A stretch of 50,635 nt of DNA from JAKALX01 sp964508715 (lineage in GTDB: Bacteria; Chloroflexota; Dehalococcoidia; Tepidiformales; Tepidiformaceae): contig CAZDUX010000023.1 in assembly GCA_964508715.1 (NCBI GenBank), positions 1-50,635 of the forward strand, in the 5' to 3' direction. The notes beneath the pieces were generated by a model. The model searched no databases, was not told the origin of the DNA, and worked only from the letters and a program-made list of their open reading frames with translations. Shown one piece after another: positions 40,668 to 49,030 of the stretch; within the stretch, counting starts at the first letter, position 1, and the number at the start of each line of letters is the position of its first letter. The position numbers and the translations under genes were made by a program.

Positions 40668-41729
40668 CTGACCGCTTCGCCCCAACTGCTTACACCCGTC
40701 GAATCTCCTCCTCGCTCCGCCCGCCCCACCGATGACTATGCCGAACTCAAGCGTCGGATCATCGCGGCCGGGCTAATGCGGCCTCAGCCTCTCTACTACT
40801 TGATGAAGTCGATTGTCGCGCTGGGCACCGTCGCGGCCGCCGTGGCAGTGGCTGTGCTCGTCCGTAATCCTGCAATCCTCATGCTCGATGCGGTGCTGCT
40901 CGGCATTGCGACGACGCAAGTCGCACTGCTTGCCCACGACGTGGGGCATCGCCAGGCATTCCGGTCGCCCGGGATGAATCTGTTTGGCCGCGTTCTCTGG
41001 GGGAATCTGCTCCTCGGAGTGAGCTACACGTGGTGGAATACCAAGCACAATCAACACCACGCGACACCAAACCACATCGATGAGGATCCAGATATCCAGT
41101 TTCCCATGCTGGTGTTCTCGGCCGAGCAAATCGCAACCCGGCGGCGGTGGCTACGCCCCGTCATCGCGGTCCAGGCATACCTTTTCGTGTTCCTGCTTCC
41201 GTTCCAGGCGTTCGCCATGCGGATGAACAGCGTTGGCCACCTCTTCGGTGGGCGTGTACGAAACAGGGCGCTCCAGGCGAGCATGATGGCACTGCACGTC
41301 GTGCTCTACGCCGCGCTGCTGGTTCAGTTTGGAAGCTGGTCACTCGCCATCGCGTTCGCGCTCGTCCACCACGTGAGCTGGGGGCTGTACAACAGCTCGG
41401 TCTTTGCCTCGAACCACAAGGGCATGGCGATCATTCATCGCGGAGAACGGCTGGGGTTTCTACGCGAACAGGTGCTCACGTCGCGGAACGTGGACGGTCA
41501 CCGGTTCACCGACTTCTGGTACGGCGGGCTGAACTACCAGATCGAGCACCACCTGTTCCCAACGATGCCCCGTAACCGGCTCGCTGAGGCGCGGCCAATT
41601 GTCCGGGCGTATTGCGCGGAGAAGGGCATCGCCTACTACTCCACGGGCCTGTTCCGCTCGTATCGTGAGATCCTGGCGCACCTCCACAGGGAGAGCGCGT
41701 CCCTTCGCGGTGGTTCGAGCTCAGCCTAA
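40668..41729 (+). CDS. Fatty acid desaturase, membrane-bound (probable CTG start)
   Basis: The three histidine boxes are present: LLAHDVGHRQAF, WWNTKHNQHHATPNH, and NYQIEHHLFPTMP. Hydrophobic segments between them fit the acyl-lipid/acyl-CoA desaturase family, which inserts double bonds using a di-iron centre and O2. The first ATG is at 40776, but family-like sequence continues upstream in frame (DDYAELKRRIIAAG). The only start-like codon there is CTG at 40668, with GAGG seven bases before it, giving 353 residues. TAA interlocks with the convergent acyl-CoA dehydrogenase stop. Confidence 0.85.
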   Translation: MTASPQLLTPVESPPRSARPTDDYAELKRRIIAAGLMRPQPLYYLMKSIVALGTVAAAVAVAVLVRNPAILMLDAVLLGIATTQVALLAHDVGHRQAFRSPGMNLFGRVLWGNLLLGVSYTWWNTKHNQHHATPNHIDEDPDIQFPMLVFSAEQIATRRRWLRPVIAVQAYLFVFLLPFQAFAMRMNSVGHLFGGRVRNRALQASMMALHVVLYAALLVQFGSWSLAIAFALVHHVSWGLYNSSVFASNHKGMAIIHRGERLGFLREQVLTSRNVDGHRFTDFWYGGLNYQIEHHLFPTMPRNRLAEARPIVRAYCAEKGIAYYSTGLFRSYREILAHLHRESASLRGGSSSA

Positions 41730-42871
41730 GCCTCGAGCCCTTCGGTCTTCGCGAGGATGCGGAGCATGACCTCATCGGCGCCACCACCGATAGAGAGCAG
41801 GCGCGAATCCCGAAAGTAGCGGCTAACCCACATCTCGGCCATGTAACCCATGCCACCGTGGTACTGCAGGCACGTATCGGCGACCCGGCGTTGCAGCCGG
41901 CCAGCACGAAGCTTGGCTATTGTTGCCATTCGTGTCGCGTCCTTGCCGCTGTTCACCGTCTCGGCGCAAGCGTAGCTGTACTCGCGGAGGAGGTCGATCT
42001 CGCTGATGAGGTCGGCGAGTTGATACTGGATAGACTGGTTGTTGATGAGGGGGCCGCCGAAGGCGTGACGTTCCTTGAGGTAGGTGACGGTCCGTTCGAT
42101 GGCTCGTTGCATGGCACCAACGGCGTTGTAGACCGCAATGAGCCGCTCCTTCTGGAACTGCTGCATCTGGAGCTGGAAGCCCTTTCCTTCGGGACCGATG
42201 CGATTTGTCACAGGCACGCGGAGGTCGTTGAATGCCAGTTCGGCGGTGTCGGAGGCGTGCATGCCGAGCTTCTCGAGCTTGCGGCTCACCTGGAAGCCGG
42301 CGTTTTTCGTGGGCACGAGGATGAGCGACATGCCCTTCGATCCGCCTTCGCGGGAGGTCCGGGCGAGGAGGGTGAGGAAGTCCGCCTGGGTGCCATTCGT
42401 GATGAAAATCTTCGACCCGTTGATGATGTACTCGTCACCATCGCGGCGGGCGAACGTCTTCAATCCCGCCACATCAGACCCGGCATCGGGCTCGGTAACA
42501 GCGATGGACGCGATCATCTCCCCGCGGAGGGCGGGGGCAAGGAAATCGCGCTTCTGCTCGGATGTCCCCCACTTGGCCAGGGCTGGCGTCGCCATATCGG
42601 TCTGGACGGAGACAGCCATCGCGACACCACCTGAGTCGCAGCGGCCCATCTCTTCGCCGAGGATGACCGTGTAGGTGTGGTCTACACCTCCGCCACCGTA
42701 CTCCGGTTCGTATTCGAGGCCGAGGAATCCAAGGGCCCCCATCCTCTTGAAAAGGTCATGGCCGGGGAACATCCCGGCGCGTTCCCACTCGTCGGCGTGC
42801 GGATTGATCTCCTTCTCGACGAAGTTCCGGACGGTCTGGCGGAAGAGGTTATGGGCGTCCGTGAACTGCAT
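41726..42871 (-). CDS. Acyl-CoA dehydrogenase
   Basis: 381 residues, canonical. FLGLEYEPEYGGGGVDHTYTV, then IAVTEPDAGSDVAGLKTFA and YIINGSKIFITNGTQADF give the flavin and substrate site. Towards the end, CLQYHGGMGYMAEMWVSRYFRDSR is the family signature 2; the catalytic Glu of short and medium-chain enzymes is expected near SIGGGADEVMLRIL. It uses FAD and electron-transfer flavoprotein. ATG at 42871 has AGGAGA at good spacing. It is divergent from nothing nearby and lies 76 bases downstream of a lipoprotein gene. Confidence 0.95.
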   Translation of the reverse strand: MQFTDAHNLFRQTVRNFVEKEINPHADEWERAGMFPGHDLFKRMGALGFLGLEYEPEYGGGGVDHTYTVILGEEMGRCDSGGVAMAVSVQTDMATPALAKWGTSEQKRDFLAPALRGEMIASIAVTEPDAGSDVAGLKTFARRDGDEYIINGSKIFITNGTQADFLTLLARTSREGGSKGMSLILVPTKNAGFQVSRKLEKLGMHASDTAELAFNDLRVPVTNRIGPEGKGFQLQMQQFQKERLIAVYNAVGAMQRAIERTVTYLKERHAFGGPLINNQSIQYQLADLISEIDLLREYSYACAETVNSGKDATRMATIAKLRAGRLQRRVADTCLQYHGGMGYMAEMWVSRYFRDSRLLSIGGGADEVMLRILAKTEGLEA

Positions 42872-42947
42872 GGGAATCTCCTGTCCGCTGGCGTGCACGC
42901 CAAAGATAGTCCCGAAAGGTGCTTCGCTCACAGCCGTGGGCGCAAGT

Positions 42948-43598
42948 CTACCCCTGCAACTTCGCGGCGGCCTTCGAGGTCAGCAGGTTGAGCACGTCAG
43001 CAGCAAGGGGCTCGTAGGCATTCGATGCCACCAGGCCCACAATCGAGCGGCCCGACTGGACGTAAACCACGTCGATGTAGCCGTCGGCCTCCGCCTTCGA
43101 TGCTTTGAGGGCGAGGTGGAACTTGATGCGGTAGGCATTAGTGCGGTCGCCCACAACAGGCGCAGCGACGGTCCCTGCGACGGCGCCCGAGATGTTCGCC
43201 TCTGCTGTCTCGGCCTTGCCGGTGTTCATCAGGTTCACGGCACAGCCGAGTTCATTCGCGAGGGAGTCCATGGCCGATGCAGCGTCAGCCGCGGACCGGT
43301 AAATGAGCACCGTCTGGCGAACGCTTGCCGGGCCGTTCGTGAACGAGCCACTTTCGGCTTCGCCCGTTTGGTTCTTCCCGGTCTTCGCGTCGCGGCATTT
43401 CTCGAGCGGGCTCGACCCGCTCCGGGCACTATCCACAACCGTCCAACCTGTGGGGAAATCGGCAACGGTCAGCAGGGCATTCTTCGCAACAGTGGCATCG
43501 GCAGGTGCCGGAGCCGTAGTCGAATCGTTTGAACATGCCACCAGCACCAGCGAAAACAAACAGGCGAAGGCGAGAACGAGCACGGTGGGCGGGCGCAT
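42948..43598 (-). CDS. Putative lipoprotein
   Basis: 216 residues. The N-terminus is a lipoprotein signal: hydrophobic TVLVLAFACLFSLVL then lipobox L19-V20-A21-C22, followed by SNDSTTAPAPAD, a Thr/Pro linker. The mature part (about 130 residues) is soluble, with a FPTGWTVVDSARSG start and AYRIKFHLALKASKAEADGYIDVVY strands. This resembles small cell-surface proteins of unknown role. ATG at 43598 directly begins the signal. It would be processed by LspA, encoded 2 kb away. Confidence 0.8.
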   Translation of the reverse strand: MRPPTVLVLAFACLFSLVLVACSNDSTTAPAPADATVAKNALLTVADFPTGWTVVDSARSGSSPLEKCRDAKTGKNQTGEAESGSFTNGPASVRQTVLIYRSAADAASAMDSLANELGCAVNLMNTGKAETAEANISGAVAGTVAAPVVGDRTNAYRIKFHLALKASKAEADGYIDVVYVQSGRSIVGLVASNAYEPLAADVLNLLTSKAAAKLQG

Positions 43599-43778
43599 CG
43601 GCCCCAACGTCCGATCCGGCGGCCCTTGGCGCAAGTCGACTGCAACCCGTGCCCCGGCCCTTCTGATGACTCCCGGGTTGCCCTGTTTGTCGAATGGCAG
43701 GTTGAGCTTTCCGGATTGCCTGACTCCACACAACGGAACGGCGTAAAATCCCGGCCACCAGACTCCTGGAGGCCAGAT

Positions 43779-44873
43779 TTGCCCACACCAGCACGCGTCG
43801 TTGTCGTCCCGCAGCAGCCGGGACCACTGCGGGTGGAGGAACTCCACCTGCCCGATCCCGGCCCATACCAGGTGGTCGTGAAGCAGTTCGCCTCGGGCGT
43901 CTGCCATTCGCAACTGCACCAATTGCATCGCCCGCGGATGAGCCCCGTGATCCTCGGTCATGAGTCAACGGGAGTCGTCATCGCGAAGGGTGGCCAGGTG
44001 GAGCATGTGAAGGAAGGCGACCACGTGATGGTCACCTGGGTACCACGCGACGGTGAGAATGCAACGCGCCGTGCTGCCCCGGTCGCACTCGATGTCCCCG
44101 GTGGGGTGAAAGCGGTGACTGGCAACGTCTTTACCTGGGCCGACAACACCATCGCCGACGAGCAGTACGTAGTCCGCATCGACAAGGGCGAACGAACCGA
44201 CGTCACGTCGATCATCGGCTGCGCGGTGATGACGGGAGCTGGCGCGGTCTACCACACCGCAAGCGTGAAGAAGGGCCAGAGCGTCGCGATCTTCGGCGTT
44301 GGCGGCGTCGGTCTCTCGGCGATTGCCGCCGCCGCTGTGATCGGTGCCGACCCGATCATCGCCGTCGACCTGGACGAATCGAAGCTCGAGTTCGCACGCA
44401 GGTTCGGTGCGACCGTGGGCATCAACGCCTCCCAGGTCGACCCGGTGGCGAAGATTCGCGAACTAACCGCCAGCACCACCGAATTCGACATGCTGGGGCA
44501 GCCCGTTGCGGGCGTCGATTTCGCCTTCGACTGCATAGGCGTGCGGGCGACGATGGAACAGATCCTTCCGGCAGCTCGCTCGGGCGTGCTTGGCGCGAAA
44601 AGCGGCGGGACCGCGGTCCTCGTTGGCGTACCGCAGACTCCCGTTGAGCTCCAGGCAGTCGACCTGTTGCTCAACGAGAAGAAGTACATCGGGAGTATCG
44701 GCGGATCGTGCCGGCCCGACCGCGACTTCCCGATGTTCCTCCGCTGGTTCCGGGAAGGGCAGCTCGATCTCGATGCGATGGTGACTGCGCGCTACACCAT
44801 CGACCAGATCAACGAAGCGACAGAGGCGCTCCAGGCCGGGAAGGTCGCGGGCCGGGCGATATTGGAGTTCTGA
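43779..44873 (+). CDS. Zinc-dependent alcohol dehydrogenase lacking the structural zinc loop
   Basis: 364 residues of the MDR family. The catalytic zinc ligands are C42 (SGVCHSQ), H61-E62 (LGHESTG) and C148 (IGCAVMTGAG). The nucleotide fold has FGVGGVGLSA at about 172-180. The four-cysteine structural zinc loop normally found after GDxV is absent; the region reads VMVTWVPRDGENATRR. The substrate is unknown. TTG at 43779 lies six bases after a perfect GGAGG and starts the conserved strand, so it is preferred to upstream codons. A strong hairpin terminator follows. Confidence 0.88.
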   Translation: MPTPARVVVVPQQPGPLRVEELHLPDPGPYQVVVKQFASGVCHSQLHQLHRPRMSPVILGHESTGVVIAKGGQVEHVKEGDHVMVTWVPRDGENATRRAAPVALDVPGGVKAVTGNVFTWADNTIADEQYVVRIDKGERTDVTSIIGCAVMTGAGAVYHTASVKKGQSVAIFGVGGVGLSAIAAAAVIGADPIIAVDLDESKLEFARRFGATVGINASQVDPVAKIRELTASTTEFDMLGQPVAGVDFAFDCIGVRATMEQILPAARSGVLGAKSGGTAVLVGVPQTPVELQAVDLLLNEKKYIGSIGGSCRPDRDFPMFLRWFREGQLDLDAMVTARYTIDQINEATEALQAGKVAGRAILEF

Positions 44874-44887
44874 CGCTGACCCTAAGA

Positions 44888-44915
44888 AGGCCCGGGGGAT
44901 TTCCCCGGGCCTTTC
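44888..44915. terminator. Intrinsic terminator between convergent genes
   Basis: AAGGCCCGGGG (44888-44898) and CCCCGGGCCTT (44904-44914) form a perfect 11-bp stem with a five-base loop, followed by TTTC. The complement also ends in a T-rich stretch, so it may work in both directions. Confidence 0.85.
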
Positions 44916-44945
44916 AGGAATGGCCAGTCGACGATCGGAAATAGG

Positions 44946-45539
44946 CTAGCTGTAGCGTTCCTCGCGCCACGGGTCGCCGTACATGTGGTAGCCGTAGGTT
45001 TCCCAGAAACCGGGGCGGTCGCGGTCGAGGAACTGGATACCGCCAACCCACTTGGCCGACTTCCAGAAGTAGAGATGGGGAATGACGAGGCGAAGCGGCC
45101 AGCCGTGCTCCTTTGTGAGCGGCTCACCGTTGTGCGTATGCGCGAACATCACGCCCTCACGCATCAGGTCCTCGAGCGGGACATTCGTCGTGTAGCCACC
45201 GTAGCTGTGGAGCATCACGAACTTCGCCTCGGGCCTGAGCTTCACCTGGTCGAGGAACGCCTTGAACGGGATGCCCTGCCACTCGTTGTCGTACTTGCTC
45301 CAGGTGGTGACACAGTGGATGTCGCTCACGTCACTGGTCTGGCCGATGGCGTTGAACTGCTCCCAGTTGAAGCTCTTCTCTTCTTCGACCAGGCCCCAGA
45401 CATGGAACTTCCATGATTCAAGGTCGATCCGCGGGATGCTGCCATAATGAAGGACGGGCCAACCGGTGGTAAGGTGCTGACCCGGCGGCAGCCGCAGCTT
45501 CCCGTCGGAGCGCATCTCCCTGGCGATTACCTGGGTCAT
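44946..45539 (-). CDS. Sulfite oxidase-like molybdopterin oxidoreductase
   Basis: 197 residues. It is a stand-alone molybdopterin domain of the sulfite oxidase/MsrP family: FHVWGLVEEEKSFNWEQF, then SDIHCVTTWSKYDNEWQG with the Mo-ligand Cys76, and SYGGYTTNVPLEDL. The C-terminus GIQFLDRDRPGFWETYGYH is typical of the short cytoplasmic branch. No signal peptide or haem domain is seen. The substrate is unknown; members reduce or oxidise sulfur or nitrogen oxides. ATG at 45539 follows GAGGAGG at eight bases. It needs plain molybdopterin, not bis-MGD. Confidence 0.9.
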   Translation of the reverse strand: MTQVIAREMRSDGKLRLPPGQHLTTGWPVLHYGSIPRIDLESWKFHVWGLVEEEKSFNWEQFNAIGQTSDVSDIHCVTTWSKYDNEWQGIPFKAFLDQVKLRPEAKFVMLHSYGGYTTNVPLEDLMREGVMFAHTHNGEPLTKEHGWPLRLVIPHLYFWKSAKWVGGIQFLDRDRPGFWETYGYHMYGDPWREERYS

Positions 45540-45660
45540 TTGACCGGCCTCCTCGAGCTGTGCTGGCGCTCGTGTCATCCAGCGTATCGGTTTGCTGGCC
45601 GCCGCGGCAAGATGATGTGCCTATACATTTCACCGGGACGCCATGCAACGTTGAGGTAAG

Positions 45661-46197
45661 ATGGATCGGATGGAAGACGCTTCGTCGCGAGTGACCCCGG
45701 CGCGCACTGGGTTGCGCATCTCGGTGCGGCGGCGCGACAGCTGGTTCCTGGCAGTTGCCGTGCTCATCATCGGCCTTGACCAGCTCACGAAATGGATCAT
45801 CCGGTCGAACATCACGCGTGGTGATTCGTGGCCGAATGCTGGCTGGCCCATTCGCCTGGTCGACTATCGCAACACGGGCGCAGCATTCGGGATGCTCCAG
45901 GACGCGGGGCCATTGCTCGTCGTGACAAGCCTGATCGGCATGGCCGCGATCCTCGTCTACCTGTTCAATCCCGGGTTTGCGCATCCGCTGACGCGCCTCG
46001 GCCTTGCGATGATGTTCGGTGGCGCGGTCGGGAACCTGATCGACCGGTTGTGGAACGGAGAGGTCGTCGACTTCCTGCATGTGCCGGACTTCCCGGCCTT
46101 CAATATCGCCGATTCGGCGATCTCGATCGGAGTGGTGCTGCTTCTATGGGCCATGCTGAAGGAACCGTCGGCGAACCCGTCCGGCGAGAGCACGTAG
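45661..46197 (+). CDS. lspA: Signal peptidase II (lipoprotein signal peptidase)
   Basis: 178 residues with four membrane helices. GLDQLTKWIIRSNI and DYRNTGAAFGML are family motifs. The catalytic aspartates are D137 (GEVVDFLHV) and D151 (FNIADSAISIG), with GNLIDRLWNG before them. It cleaves the signal of prolipoproteins at the membrane. ATG at 45661 follows GAGG at four bases; ATG at 45670 is possible. The following pseudouridine synthase gene overlaps its end by 52 bases, a common lspA-rlu arrangement. Confidence 0.95.
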   Translation: MDRMEDASSRVTPARTGLRISVRRRDSWFLAVAVLIIGLDQLTKWIIRSNITRGDSWPNAGWPIRLVDYRNTGAAFGMLQDAGPLLVVTSLIGMAAILVYLFNPGFAHPLTRLGLAMMFGGAVGNLIDRLWNGEVVDFLHVPDFPAFNIADSAISIGVVLLLWAMLKEPSANPSGEST

Positions 46198-47108
46198 CAG
46201 GGCGGCCCGGCCGCATCGATACGCTCCTCGCCGAGGCATTCACCGATCTTAGCCGGGCACGGATTCAACGGCTCATTGAACGCGGGCACGCACGGCTCAA
46301 TGGCGAGGTCGTGCGGAAATCGGTGCTCGCGAGACCGGGCGACCGGCTCGACCTGTACACCCCGGTGACCGAACACGCGGTGGCTGTCGTCGATTTCGAC
46401 CTGCCGGTCCTATATGAGGATGCGTTGCTCATCGCCGTAGACAAGCCTGCCGGCCTGGCGGTACATGGTGCATCCGGTGATACCGGGCCCGCGGTCGCGG
46501 GATGGATGCTCACGCGGCTCGGTGCACTCGCAGCACAGTTCGAGGTCGAACGGCCCGGGATCGTCCACCGGCTCGACAAGGACACGAGCGGCGTGTTGCT
46601 CCTCGCGAAGACACCCGCCTCCCAGGCCTCACTCAGCGCCGCATTCGAGCACCGGACCGCCCACAAGACGTACCTCGCCGTGACAGACGGCGTACCGAGC
46701 CCCGCTCGGGCTGTCATCGACGCTGATATCGCACGCCACCCCGGCGACCGGACGAAGATGGCGATCGCAAAACGGGGCCGTGCCTCGCGGACCGAATACG
46801 AGGTGTTGGGCAGCGATGGTGAACACGCGCTCGTCGTTATCCGTCCGGAAACAGGCAGGACGCACCAGATTCGTGTCCACCTGGCCGCAATCGGTTGCCC
46901 GGTGATGTTCGACCGCCTCTACGGGAGGCCCGGCGAGGGCCGCCAGTTGCTCCATGCGTGGCGGCTCGAGCTTCCCCATCCATCGGGCGGAACCCTCACG
47001 GTCACAGCGCCATTGCCTCACGACTTCACGGCAGTCGTTCGCTCGCTTGGGCTCGAACGGCTAGCCTTGGACTACACCGTCCCTGAGCCAGCCCGCCTGG
47101 ACGTGTGA
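46146..47108 (+). CDS. RluA family pseudouridine synthase
   Basis: 320 residues. An N-terminal S4 domain is present (RIDTLLAEAFTDLSRARIQRLIERGHARLNG). The catalytic domain has LIAVDKPAGLAVH, and the active-site aspartate in GIVHRLDKDTSGVLLLAK. It continues with RPETGRTHQIRVHLAAIGCPV. It isomerises uridines in 23S rRNA (RluD-like) or related RNA. ATG at 46146 lies inside lspA; no closer ATG, GTG or TTG exists before the S4 domain. Its TGA overlaps the likely gltX start. Confidence 0.93.
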   Translation: MGHAEGTVGEPVRREHVAGRPGRIDTLLAEAFTDLSRARIQRLIERGHARLNGEVVRKSVLARPGDRLDLYTPVTEHAVAVVDFDLPVLYEDALLIAVDKPAGLAVHGASGDTGPAVAGWMLTRLGALAAQFEVERPGIVHRLDKDTSGVLLLAKTPASQASLSAAFEHRTAHKTYLAVTDGVPSPARAVIDADIARHPGDRTKMAIAKRGRASRTEYEVLGSDGEHALVVIRPETGRTHQIRVHLAAIGCPVMFDRLYGRPGEGRQLLHAWRLELPHPSGGTLTVTAPLPHDFTAVVRSLGLERLALDYTVPEPARLDV

Positions 47109-48616
47109 ATCTCCATCCGGTGATTCGTGAAGTGAAGAGCGTCCGCACGCGTTATGCACCGAGCCCGACCGGCGACCCGCACATTGGTAACATCCGGTCG
47201 GCACTCTTCAGCTGGGCCTACGCTCGCGCCCATGGCGGACAGTTCATCCTGCGGATTGAGGACACTGACCGGAACCGCCTCCAGGAGACATCGGTCACGG
47301 CCATCATGGAGAGCCTCGAATGGCTGGGGATCGACTGGGACGAGGGCCCCGGGAAGGGCGGCCCCCACGAACCGTACTTCCAGTCGCAGCGGCTGCATCT
47401 CTACCAGGAGGCGGCCAGGCGGCTAATCGATGAGGGGAAGGCATACCGCTGCTTCTGCACCCCCGAGCGGCTCGACCAGATGCGAGCGGCGCAAACCGCA
47501 GCAAAGCAGCCGCCCGGCTACGACGGGCTCTGCCTGACAATATCCGCCGATGAGTCGGGACGACGGGCACACGATGAGCGGTTTGTCGTGCGTTTCAAAA
47601 TGAAGCGCGAAGGCCAGACAGTACTCGACGACCTTGTTCGGGGCCGCATCGTGTTCGAAAACGCGCTCCAGGACGACTTCGTGGCGTTGAAGGCCGATGG
47701 ATACCCAACGTATCACCTCGCCGTCGTCGTCGACGACACGGAGATGGAAATAAGCCATGTGATCCGGGGCGATGAATGGATTTCGAGCGCGCCCAAGCAC
47801 ATCCAGCTCTACGAGGCGCTGGGCTGGGAGCCGCCGCAGTGGGTGCACCTTCCGCTCATCCTCGGGCCAGACCACAAAAAGCTCTCGAAACGGTCCGGGG
47901 ACACGGCCCTACTGGACTACGCACGAAATGGGTACCTCCCCGAGGCAATGGTCAACTTCCTCGCACTCCTCGGGTGGTCGCTCGACGACCACACCACGAT
48001 CATCTCTTTCGAAGAGTTCCGGGAGCACTTCGACCTGGCGAGGGTCGTGCCGAATCCGGCGGTATTCGATATCGAGCGGCTGAACTACCTCAACGGACAC
48101 TACATTCGGCAGATGAGCGAGGAGGCGTTCCGCGCGGCAATCACCCGGTGGTGCGAACACGGCCTCGGCCCAGACGTGCCGCGGCCAATCGACCAGGAAC
48201 TGGTTGCGCAGGTGTCGCCGTTGCTGCGCGAACGCGTCGGACGGCTGGATGAAATCGCACCGCTCGTGGCGTTCCTCTTCGGCTACGAGGCGCCGGCGTA
48301 CCTGGCCGCCCTGCTCGCCGAGAAGTTGAGCGGCGACCTCGGTGTGGCGCGGCGCGTCATCGATGCGGCACTGGTTGCACTCGACGCAGTCTCGGTGGGT
48401 GATTGGCAGAAGGAGCCCATCGAAGCCGCCATCCGCGGGATGGAGGAACCGCTCGGATTGAAGCTGCGGAAGTTCGTGTCGGTACTGTACGTGGCCGAAA
48501 TGGGACGTGCACAGGGCATCCCGCTGTTCGACTCGATGGTCCTGCTGGGGCGCGAACGCTCGTTGCAGCGGTTACGAACGGCACGGGCCCTGCTCGCACA
48601 CGAGCACGAAGGCTAA
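47105..48616 (+). CDS. gltX: Glutamyl-tRNA synthetase
   Basis: 503 residues, class I aminoacyl-tRNA synthetase. TRYAPSPTGDPHIGNIRSA carries the HIGH-type motif, and DHKKLSKRSGDTALL the KMSKS-type motif. The N-terminal VRTRYAPSPTG is typical of the non-discriminating and discriminating GluRS alike. GTG at 47105 overlaps the preceding stop (GTGA); GTG at 47132, just before SVRTRY, is the alternative start. tRNA-Gln(CTG) follows 66 bases downstream. Whether Gln-tRNA is made indirectly through this enzyme cannot be told here. Confidence 0.96.
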   Translation: MNLHPVIREVKSVRTRYAPSPTGDPHIGNIRSALFSWAYARAHGGQFILRIEDTDRNRLQETSVTAIMESLEWLGIDWDEGPGKGGPHEPYFQSQRLHLYQEAARRLIDEGKAYRCFCTPERLDQMRAAQTAAKQPPGYDGLCLTISADESGRRAHDERFVVRFKMKREGQTVLDDLVRGRIVFENALQDDFVALKADGYPTYHLAVVVDDTEMEISHVIRGDEWISSAPKHIQLYEALGWEPPQWVHLPLILGPDHKKLSKRSGDTALLDYARNGYLPEAMVNFLALLGWSLDDHTTIISFEEFREHFDLARVVPNPAVFDIERLNYLNGHYIRQMSEEAFRAAITRWCEHGLGPDVPRPIDQELVAQVSPLLRERVGRLDEIAPLVAFLFGYEAPAYLAALLAEKLSGDLGVARRVIDAALVALDAVSVGDWQKEPIEAAIRGMEEPLGLKLRKFVSVLYVAEMGRAQGIPLFDSMVLLGRERSLQRLRTARALLAHEHEG

Positions 48617-48682
48617 CGGGCGCCAGGCGACAGTCGGCTGGAGCGTTTGGCGATGGTCATGGTAGTCTTGAGAAGTCCGTAC

Positions 48683-48756
48683 TGGGGACTCGTCTAATGG
48701 TAGGACAGCAGATTCTGGATCTGTACGTGGGGGTTCGACTCCTCCGTCCCCAGCCA
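48683..48756 (+). tRNA. tRNA-Gln (anticodon CTG)
   Basis: The acceptor TGGGGAC (48683-48689) pairs with GTCCCCA (48746-48752). The D arm has CGTCTAATGGTAGGACA; the anticodon arm CAGAT-TCTGGA-ATCTG-like loop reads CTG; the T arm has GGGTTCGACTCC. G discriminator and encoded CCA (48754-48756) follow. Its 3' end is the probable integration site of the adjoining element. Confidence 0.95.
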
Positions 48757-49030
48757 CACAATCGAATCTCGACTTGACGATAACGACCAAATAAGAGCAG
48801 TCAGAAAACCTCCCAAATCCTCCTTTCGTCCGCCTGGATCCGCCGAAGTTCGCGAAAGATGTGCACGAAATGTGCATGGCAACGGTCATAACGAGTCGAC
48901 AATAACTTCGATTCTCACAACCGATCAGCCTACCCCCCAGATTCAAATCCTCGACTCGAGCAAGGCACTGACGAGCCTCAGCACCGGCCGCTTCGATCCG
49001 GGAATGTGCACCATGTAGCCGCAGACGCGG
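48757..49030. other. Junction region between tRNA-Gln and integrase with repeated ATGTGCAY
   Basis: No gene. It is more AT-rich than the flanks. ATGTGCAC occurs at 48859-48866 and 49004-49011, and ATGTGCAT at 48870-48877, all in the same orientation. Such short repeats beside an attachment site may be integrase arm sites. The second att copy would lie outside the window. Confidence 0.35.

Noticed and set aside
48572..48946. Minus-strand open frame across tRNA-Gln
   Set aside because: It is antisense to the tRNA, with no homology outside that segment.
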